DNA from: Marasmius tenuissimus
Lineage: Eukaryota > Basidiomycota > Agaricomycetes > Agaricales > Marasmiaceae
Assembly (NCBI GenBank): GCA_029532415.1
Contig: JAQOTA010000048.1
Coordinates: 670,001-734,000 of the forward strand
Direction: 5' to 3'
DNA length: 64,000 nucleotides
Part shown: positions 57,017 through 64,000 of the stretch, piece after piece
How the letters are laid out: each line of letters begins with the position of its first letter
Numbering within the stretch: the first letter of the stretch is position 1
The notes under the pieces: generated by a model
Seen by the model: only the letters and a program-made list of their open reading frames with translations
Database searches by the model: none
Told to the model about the DNA's origin: nothing
Made by a program: the position numbers and the translations under genes

Positions 57017-57590
57017 GGTGATGGTGGTTGTAGACAGAGCAGAACCGTGACCGTGTTCGTGGCAGTAAACAGAAAAGGAACGCTTTCGCTCGCGTCGTGC
57101 TCGTGGGAAGTGAGTCACACGTGCGGCTAACCTGAGTTGGGAACCTGGACTGTTCTTGTTAATGTCTGTGTTGACTCGTCCTTCGTGGCAGCACACAAAA
57201 CTCGACAGATCCTCCAGGCATTCAACACTTATGAGGCACACCTCTACACTCTATTCGTTGGATTTTACTGGGTCTGGCCGTTCATGACCACCACAGCTAC
57301 CCCTCGGATCACCGCGATTCGTATTTATCCCAAACCGATCGGACTTGGAGGGCTCAAAAGCTCAAGCGTTCGAGGGTTCAAACGTTTGATCAAGCTTGCA
57401 AGGGTCGTTCACATGCTCCTACATTACCTCTTGAGCCATCTTCGTCTTTATCTTTCAAATGTAGCTGAATTTGGATGACGGACGATTGTCCACCGTCTTC
57501 GTGTCCAATGCCACTACTGCATCGCCGAGATCACCCCGTTTGCTGATGTCTTCTAGATTCGGAGGGTCTTAAGGTTTTCGTCCCACCCCA
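57017..57590. other. Divergent intergenic region
   Basis: Between the acidic protein gene and the kinase gene. The open frame 57137-57478 (+) has no motif. Confidence 0.4.
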
Positions 57591-59580
57591 ATGAACCACA
57601 GCAGGACCCAGAACCCGCTGAGGTCAGGGATACCCGAAGGTCTTGATGATATGCGAGTTGTTGTTCAAGCCGTGATTAGCGACAGAGAACAGTACAAAAG
57701 AGTTCTTGAAGCTCGAGGACATGAAGCACAGCAGTGTTTGGATGCATTACATGCGGTGAGCACGAGATTTACACTCTGAATACATCCTCCTATATTGAGG
57801 ATCGTTAGCTCTTAGGATTGCCTGACATCGAGAACAAGCTGTGAACCTCAATACTGAAGTTGATACTACGCCTTTCGAAGCGGTCTAATCTATGCCCGAA
57901 ATGTCTCAATATCAACAATGTGGAGAGGATCTCGGAGCGTCCCATTGACGGCGGTGGTTTTGGAGACGTGTGGAAGGGAAAGGTTGGTAGCCAGTTCGTT
58001 TGTTTGAAGGTGGTGAAAGTGTATCTAGTATCCGACGTGCAGAAGCTACTCAAGGTGAGTTGCTTTGTACTACTTTCTTGACAGTCTAGATTGGTCTAAC
58101 CACGACCAACAGGAATACATGCGAGAGGCAATAGTATGGGAACAGCTTCACCACCCCAACCTATTGCCCTTCATGGGTATGTATTATCTCGACGAGGCTC
58201 GGGAGCAGTTATGCTTGGTCTCGCCTTGGATGGATCGAGGAAATCTGGTGCGATACCTCAAGAATACCCTATCAGAACGTGTAGACCACCAAGTCCTGGT
58301 GCGGCCCCTCCTCAACTCTACATACCAGGCTCTGACCCAATACCACTATTCAGGTGTACGACGTTGCTTCGGGGTTCGCCTACCTTCATAGCTTGAATAT
58401 CATTCACGGTGATCTAAAAGGTGTACGTACCGGATACAATCTACGTCGCCTGCACGCTGATGGCAAACATTCTCGAACATCAGGTGAACGTTCTGATGAC
58501 TCCAGACGAGAGAGCTTGTATAACGGACTTCGGCCTGTCGCGAGTTGCTGATACGCATTCTCTTTACCTTTCTTCTTCTTCACCAATGGGGCAAGGTGGA
58601 ACTACTCGATGGTCTGCGCCGGAACTCTTGCAGTCGAACCCACCGTCTTCGGTGACAATGAAAAGCGATATGTATGCATACGCGTGCGTGTGCTGCGAGG
58701 TAATTGTCAATACTATAGTCATGGTTTTTGCCAATCCTTGCCATAGATTTTCACCAGCGGAAACGTGCCTTTTCACGGACTCGCCGAACCTGCCGTCATG
58801 TTCGCTGTTGTCATCAACAAGAAACATCCTGAGCGACCCAGCGGCGTGCGCGAGCTGACCGACGATATGTGGGGAATCATGATCAAGTGTTGGAACCATG
58901 ATGCTCAAGAACGCCCAGAGGCAGAGGATGTGCGCTCTGATGTCCGTGCATCGTGCAGCCAAAGGACTCGACGTCGTGTTCAAGATGACTCAGCGCCAGA
59001 GTGGGGTGGCCTTTTGGTAGCAGAGGCGTGGAAGCACGTGGAGTATCCTTCGGTGGATGTTTCTGCTGTCGTTCGGTTCTTGAAGAAACTTCCTCTTGGT
59101 TCTTTGCCAGTCGATGATCGGACGTATCCGGCTGAGGATGTACCAGACACTGTGGAAGCTCACCAATCATACCATACACCTTCGACGCCATACAACTCAT
59201 CGCTGGTTCTTGCATCCTGCAGCCCCATCTCCCCTGGGCCTTCGATTGCCAGCCTGTACGTGATCAAAGCGGTATACCCGTTGGTCAATGACTAACAAAG
59301 CTATTACACCAGAGACGACGACTACATTACCACAGTCATCCCTCCTGAAGGTTCACCGTTCCATGACCAACCGCAGTATACGCCTTCGACGCCACACAAC
59401 CAGTCGCCGTACCTTACATCCTATAGCCCCGTTTCTCCTGGGCTCTCTCTCCCCTTCACCCAGCTAAGCCTACGCTCTGACTCAGAGTCTCGGATGTCGA
59501 GTGCCCACGCATTTGCTTTCCTCACCGTGCCCCCTATGTCAATCAATCCTCTCCATCATTCAACTTCGACATGGTTTTGA
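57591..59580 (+). CDS. TKL-like protein kinase with an in-frame stop unless a longer intron is used
   Basis: Protein kinase of the mushroom TKL-like group. Exon 1: MNHSRTQNPLRSGIPEGLDD. The catalytic domain has GGGFGDVWKG (glycine loop), VCLKVVK (ATP Lys), EYMREAIVWEQLHHPNLLPF, VYDVASGFAYLHSLNIIHGD with LKGVNVLM after splicing (HGD in place of HRD), ITDFGLSRV and TTRWSAPELLQSNPPSSVTM, then ELTDDMWGIMIKCWNHDAQE. The tail is Ser/Pro-rich and ends HSTSTWF at 59580. With the nearest acceptor after exon 1 (57835 region) the frame hits TGA at 57842-57844 (NKL*TSILK). An alternative acceptor at tactgaag (57863) skips it and stays in frame. The same-strand open frame to 60026 could be an alternative C-terminus. 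Confidence 0.72.
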
Positions 59581-61357
59581 GTCAGTACCTGTCCGAGCCG
59601 CCGACCGGAATCGCGCCTGGGTCCCACGTGTCATCCCTCGAGCTCAGAGTCCGGCCCACTTTACGGACACACTTCTCCCCTGCGCAGTATCCTTCCCCAT
59701 ATCTTTCTTCTGGATCGACGCCGTCTAGTTTAGCAAGTCCATTTCCCTTTACGCAAACACCCTCGAACGCCGGTACTGGTTTTGCCTTCCATACCAAACC
59801 TCTCCCATCGGATGATTACGGTCATGCTACTACCATCGATCTTACCCTCCTTCAACCCACGTTAGACGCGGATCGTGGACGTTCACTGGATGTTCATACC
59901 CTTGGGCATCCCCGTTCGCGCAGCGCTGTCAATGGCGAATGGAGTCATACCAGGGTTTCTCACCACTCATCTCGACTTGGACCTCAGCCCCGTCCCGTGC
60001 GCCACAGGCAGCGCTCTTTGACGTAGACCCAGAGCCCTCCGACCCGGAGCCCTTCCTAGACTTGGGAGCTCTCGATATTCCCCGCACCGGCGATGAGGCT
60101 GAGCAGTAGCCAGGTTTTCTGCCTGCAGTGACATCAGATGGGGTCGTACGCGCCAGTAAGAGTAGGCGAACGACAACAGGCCCTCGATAGAGGTACGGCA
60201 AGGCACAACTTGAAGAGTGGGTAGTCCTGAAAGTTAGTTTCATCATCTCAGGGTTCCGATCTGACCTAACCGTTCCTTGATAGATCATATCAACGCTCAC
60301 AAAGGGATCATGAATCAGGTCTGCAATCTCTGCGACCGCAAGTATTCGAACAGTCAAATTCTGAGTCGAAACATGAAGACCTATACATAGGGAAAGCAAG
60401 CCCAACTCAAGAGTCAAGACGACTCAATAGCCATGGTTTTTGCTCGTTTTCTACCCGCTATTTCTGCTACTTCGAAGTAACCAATAAGTTTGTAGCATCT
60501 GTATATATTGTCGTACGTGTTATTCCACCAAAGAGACCTTGGATGAAATTGAGACTGTAGTGAAGGTAGCAGACTCGATAACTAGCGTGGGGTAGACCGA
60601 TGACAGGCCTGGCCCTTAGTAGCCTTCCGCTCCAACGATATCCATAGCTGATTGTCGTCGCATACGCGCCACCGAGACCATCGAAAGAGACCGGCGTAGA
60701 GCTCTGAAGTAGGGGCGGAGATAGAGAGTACAGCCGCTAACAAAATTATAGATAGCTTTTATTTTTTTTCTCGTTCAGCGCCTTTGTTTATACCAAACAA
60801 CCTAGCTCCACCTCGACTGAACGTCCCGACGAGGGCGCATGGAGGCGGGGTGGAGTCAAGGACGCAAAACTTCCATAATGATATAAGGTAGCTTCGCAGG
60901 CCCCGTTATAGGTTTTTTGTGTTTACTATAAGCAAAGGCGCGGAACGAAAAAAAATCCGAAACCTATCTCCAATTTTGTTAGCAGCTGTAAGTACAGCAA
61001 GCCCGAGATAGTCAATGAGAGGGGAGCTTGAACTGCGTATCCTGCGTATCCCACTGAGTACAGAGTCGCGCCGCGGCCACCGGTGGCACTGATTATTACG
61101 GCACTGAGCAAACCGGTCCGTAACCCCGCCTTCTCTGCGAAGCTTTGCCTTCCCATAACTCAACGTCCAACACTCATGCCACTACATAGTCGTGTATTCC
61201 TCCATTATTCTCTTCAGTTCTTCTGAGTCTCGATTGGATTTACCTTCGCCTGGACAATCTTAGCGCCACAATAAGGTGTTTGTCCTGGAGTTTGTTCGGA
61301 AATTAACCAGAATCAGATCGAGCCCTTGCCCTTTTCCTCTTACGCGTCATCAAAGTC
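59581..61357. other. Mostly non-coding; possible kinase tail and a weak minus-strand frame
   Basis: The plus frame 59571-60026 (Ser/Pro-rich) may extend the kinase if another intron is spliced. A minus frame 60417-59929 begins MTLELGLLSLCIGLH and has a hydrophobic start but no family match. Between 60420 and 61357 nothing is recognisable. Confidence 0.4.
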
Positions 61358-62580
61358 ATGCCCACCAAACTCCTGAAGTACGCCGACTTGCCTGCTTGGA
61401 GACAAGACAATCCATCGATTCTGACTGGATATCGGGAAGAGAAAAGAAGTTGGTTTGGGTGCCTCAGGACAGCTGTGGAATGGCATAACGAAAGCGGTGA
61501 GTACGTCTGTTTGTCGTGTTCGAAGGGCTCACATACCTAGCTCAAAAACCGTGTATCAGTCAATATATGGACCCATGCTTGTGGCACAGTCCTCGCTCTG
61601 TTGGTTCTAACGATAACGACAACCAACCTCGATCTAGAATCAATGTTCCTTCTTGGGTGCATCGTTTGCTTTTCTTGTTCAGCTTTATTCCACACATCGC
61701 TCTGTCATTCAGAAGAGGTACGTCTGTAGCCTACTTGGCCCTTTTCGCTCAAGTTTAATATCGCATTCGCGTCCTCCAGGTCGTCAGGTGGACAAATAGA
61801 ATGGATTATTTTGGTGGCGACGATCAATCCGTACGCTGTACACCGCTGATATCGCTACTACCCAGGAATTTTGGCATTGGGGACTGTGAACTACTGCCCC
61901 ACGTTTCATTATGCCTTTTTCTGCGATCCCCACTATAAGAACGTTTATGTCGTATTGATGATCGTTTCCGGAACTGGTAAGGATTGTGTGCCCTGATCAC
62001 TTCCTGATACATACTAATGAATAATCTTGCACAGTGGGAACTTACCTTGTCTGTGCACCCACCTACGCCTCACCCGCTTACCGTCGAATGAGGACGTACA
62101 CGTTCTTTTCGTTGGGGTTCGTCACTGTGATTCCTTTTTTACATGCATTGTGGCGCTACGGGGTTGGTCTACACTCGATCCCCATGACTCATGCTGACCT
62201 GGGTCTCGACCGTCCAGCTTGATGATCTATCCGAAGCAACTGCGCTCAAGTGGCTGTGTGTTGAGGCCTTGGCCTACATAGTCGGTGCCTTGTTATAGTC
62301 AGTCGGTCTTCCCGTGAATATCCTTCCGAGGGTCTGACCTAGTCTGATTACAGTGCAGAACGTTGCCCTGAGTGTCTAGCTCCGGGATATTTTGACTTCC
62401 TCGTTCGTGAAGATGACTCACTGGCATCCTTCCGATCTGACGACGCTTTCGCAGGGTTCTTCGCACCAGATCTTCCATGCATGTAGTTTGGTGGCCGCCT
62501 ACGCACACTACATTTCCCTCGTAGAGGCATATCACTATCGGCATATCCTAAAGGGAGGGACCTGCGCGACCCATCTTTGA
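61358..62580 (+). CDS. PAQR family protein (adiponectin-receptor / Izh-like)
   Basis: Seven-TM membrane protein of the progestin and adipoQ receptor family; fungal Izh members affect zinc and lipid metabolism. Start MPTKLLKYADLPAWRQDNPS, then ILTGYREEKRSWFGCLRTAV and HNES joined to VNIWTHACGTVLALLVLTI. Metal-binding motifs are present: SALFHTSLCHSE (first His) and GSSHQIFHACSLVAAYAHY (His pair). Others: VVRWTNRMDYFG joined to ILALGTVNYCPTFHYAFFCD, GTYLVCAPTYASPAYRRMRT, LALAYIVG-like VEALAYIVGALLY, and CPECLAPGYFDFL spliced to the His motif exon. The end is YHYRHILKGGTCATHL, stop at 62578. Six introns all restore frame. The N-terminus is shorter than usual, so an upstream exon is possible. Confidence 0.85.
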
Positions 62581-62872
62581 TGATATGATTTGATTTACTC
62601 CTCCTTATGTCCTCTACTAGGTAGTTACGCTACCTGGAGAATATCAGTTTCCCTTTGGGTCACTTTCGCTATCTCTGTCTGCTGATGGTTTCCTGTCGGT
62701 CCTTTGAATGTAATGTGGCGGTTTTGTGGAGAATGGTCGCCGCTGACCCGTATTATCTCGATATGACCTGAATGAATTGCATGCGGACTCTTTCTCTTTT
62801 TGGTTCGGCCATCTTATATATAAGACGTTTAGCCTTCGAACCCACTGCACGTTTGAATATCCCACACCAGCA

Positions 62873-64000
62873 ATGTTCGATTCCAGAGCAGCCGACGTTC
62901 AACATCAAGTGTAAGTGGTCTCCGTTCAAGAAAAGCCCCCGACTCATTTACGTTTACACTTGCAGAAACTGGAACACATATGTGGAGCTCATGTCATTCA
63001 GTATGGATTCTTCCCAATACCTTCGCCTCACGCCCTCTGACGTCTCAAAAGCCATCCTTTATTACGATTACTTCCTCACTCTGAACATGGAAGTAGAACG
63101 TTTCTGGCTCCGTCCAGGATGGTCACTGAGCGTCGTCCTCTTCTACCTGAATCGGTATCTCACGTTAGTCGGAAACGTACCCAACCTATTGTTTTCGTTC
63201 TGGACGGAGCCTTTTCGGACCTCGGGTGTGAGTGCAGCCTTCATGAATCCACTGTTCCTATTTACAGTGCTTGATACTCGTTACCCAGCGGTTCGTTGTC
63301 AGTTTCATCTCTCGCAAGATCCAATCAAACTAATGGCCAACGGGTCATAGATGTAACTCCCTCGAGATATACCATCAGTTTCTCATCGCTGGGATTCAGC
63401 TGATCATCAGCAGTGCGTCCCTCCTATCCTTCACGGATTGACGACGTATCTCAGGGTGTCCTCGATTTCAGTTCTTTTGGTTCTGCGCACCCACGTCCTC
63501 TACAATAACAACCGGGTGGTTCTGTACGTCCTCAGCCTCGCAACAGTGGGCGTAGTCGCGAATGGCTTCGTACGTACCGTTGTCGAATCGAAGAACTGTT
63601 ACGATCGTCTAAACGTTTAATCTACCTCATCCCGCAGATCCAGTGGGCGTCAATAACGGGAACGACCTCTCCAAATCCCGCTCCGTCCGTAGACGTCGGT
63701 TGTCTTCAAAATTTCTCTCCAGAACAGTGCGTAGGCCTCAGTTGATGCCTTTTCATTCCGCCGTACTTATGTCACTTCTGGATGTCCGGAGCATAGGGGT
63801 GTACGTGAGTAGGATAGACATTATTTTGCGCATCCCGACCCCCAACGATCGCGTGTTGTCAGGTATCATTGCACTATGGCTCGGCGTGACCGTCCTCGAC
63901 TTGATGGTTTTCGTGTTGATTCTGCGCAAGACCTTGGCTCTGCAACGCGATTGTCCGAGCGGGCTGTGGAGAGTTATCATGCGTGACGGTGAGTGATCTG
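62873..64000 (+). CDS. DUF6533 multi-pass membrane protein, cut by the window end
   Basis: Basidiomycete family of receptor-like seven-TM proteins, function unknown. Proposed start MFDSRAADVQHQ at 62873. After introns it gives NTYVELMSF joined to ILYYDYFLTLNMEVERFW (the DUF6533 signature; the second intron, gtatgg..caaaag, replaces a non-hydrophobic stretch), VVLFYLNRYLTLVGNVPNLL, CNSLEIYHQFLIAGIQLIIS, VLRTHVLYNNNRVVLYVLSL and GIIALWLGVTVLDLMVFVLI, then GLWRVIMRDG followed by a donor-like gtgagt at the window edge. The 3' exon or exons are missing only because the window ends. Exon borders between 63230 and 63840 are uncertain. Confidence 0.72.

Noticed and set aside
60906..61163. Hydrophobic minus-strand open frames in two registers
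   Set aside because: Two overlapping frames of equal length with no motif; likely chance.

Overview
The window is nuclear DNA of a mushroom-forming basidiomycete (Agaricomycetes-like). Genes are split by many short introns of about 45-110 bases with GT..AG ends. Several products belong to families that, to my knowledge, are restricted to or expanded in basidiomycetes: two DUF7918 proteins, a DUF6533 multi-pass protein, an HGDLKG-type TKL kinase, an F-box family and two single-pass membrane proteins of a common mushroom architecture. Conserved eukaryotic genes (ribosomal protein eS10, peptidyl-tRNA hydrolase, galactokinase, aldose 1-epimerase, a PAQR protein, a Pps1-like phosphatase) fix the reading frames. 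I saw no tRNA, rRNA, CRISPR array or intact transposon. Exon structures were assembled by eye from family motifs and splice sites.

Left part (1-22 kb). After a short gene for a PD-(D/E)XK nuclease-like protein come a PLP aminotransferase and a D-amino-acid oxidase (DAO-A), both on the minus strand. The next 13 kb record repeated duplication of an oxidase/methyltransferase module: a decayed DAO piece with its 5' flank (9.9-10.8 kb), a decayed O-methyltransferase piece (11.2-11.7 kb), an apparently intact DAO-B (14.7-16.2 kb) followed by an intact O-methyltransferase (16.8-18.8 kb), and a second decayed methyltransferase piece (19.2-19.5 kb). A two-exon membrane protein (13.1-13.8 kb) lies inside this region. 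An O-fucosyltransferase-like gene closes it.

Middle part (22-39 kb). Housekeeping genes: RPS10 and, divergently, aldose 1-epimerase, then mitochondrial-type peptidyl-tRNA hydrolase and galactokinase. The epimerase and galactokinase act in consecutive steps of galactose use and lie 2.3 kb apart. The galactokinase contains an 8-base exon and one apparent frameshift in a run of five G. Two co-oriented DUF7918 genes flank an unrecognised minus-strand gene. Then come a seven-TM protein, a BRI3-like protein and a strongly diverged but apparently intact actin-like gene.

Right part (39-64 kb). A 3.6 kb stretch without recognisable genes is followed by a large Pps1-like dual-specificity phosphatase gene (5.6 kb), a local F-box family (three intact genes, two remnants), a second single-pass membrane protein, an acidic conserved protein, a TKL-like kinase with an in-frame stop unless a longer intron is used, a PAQR receptor-like protein, and the start of a DUF6533 gene cut by the window edge.
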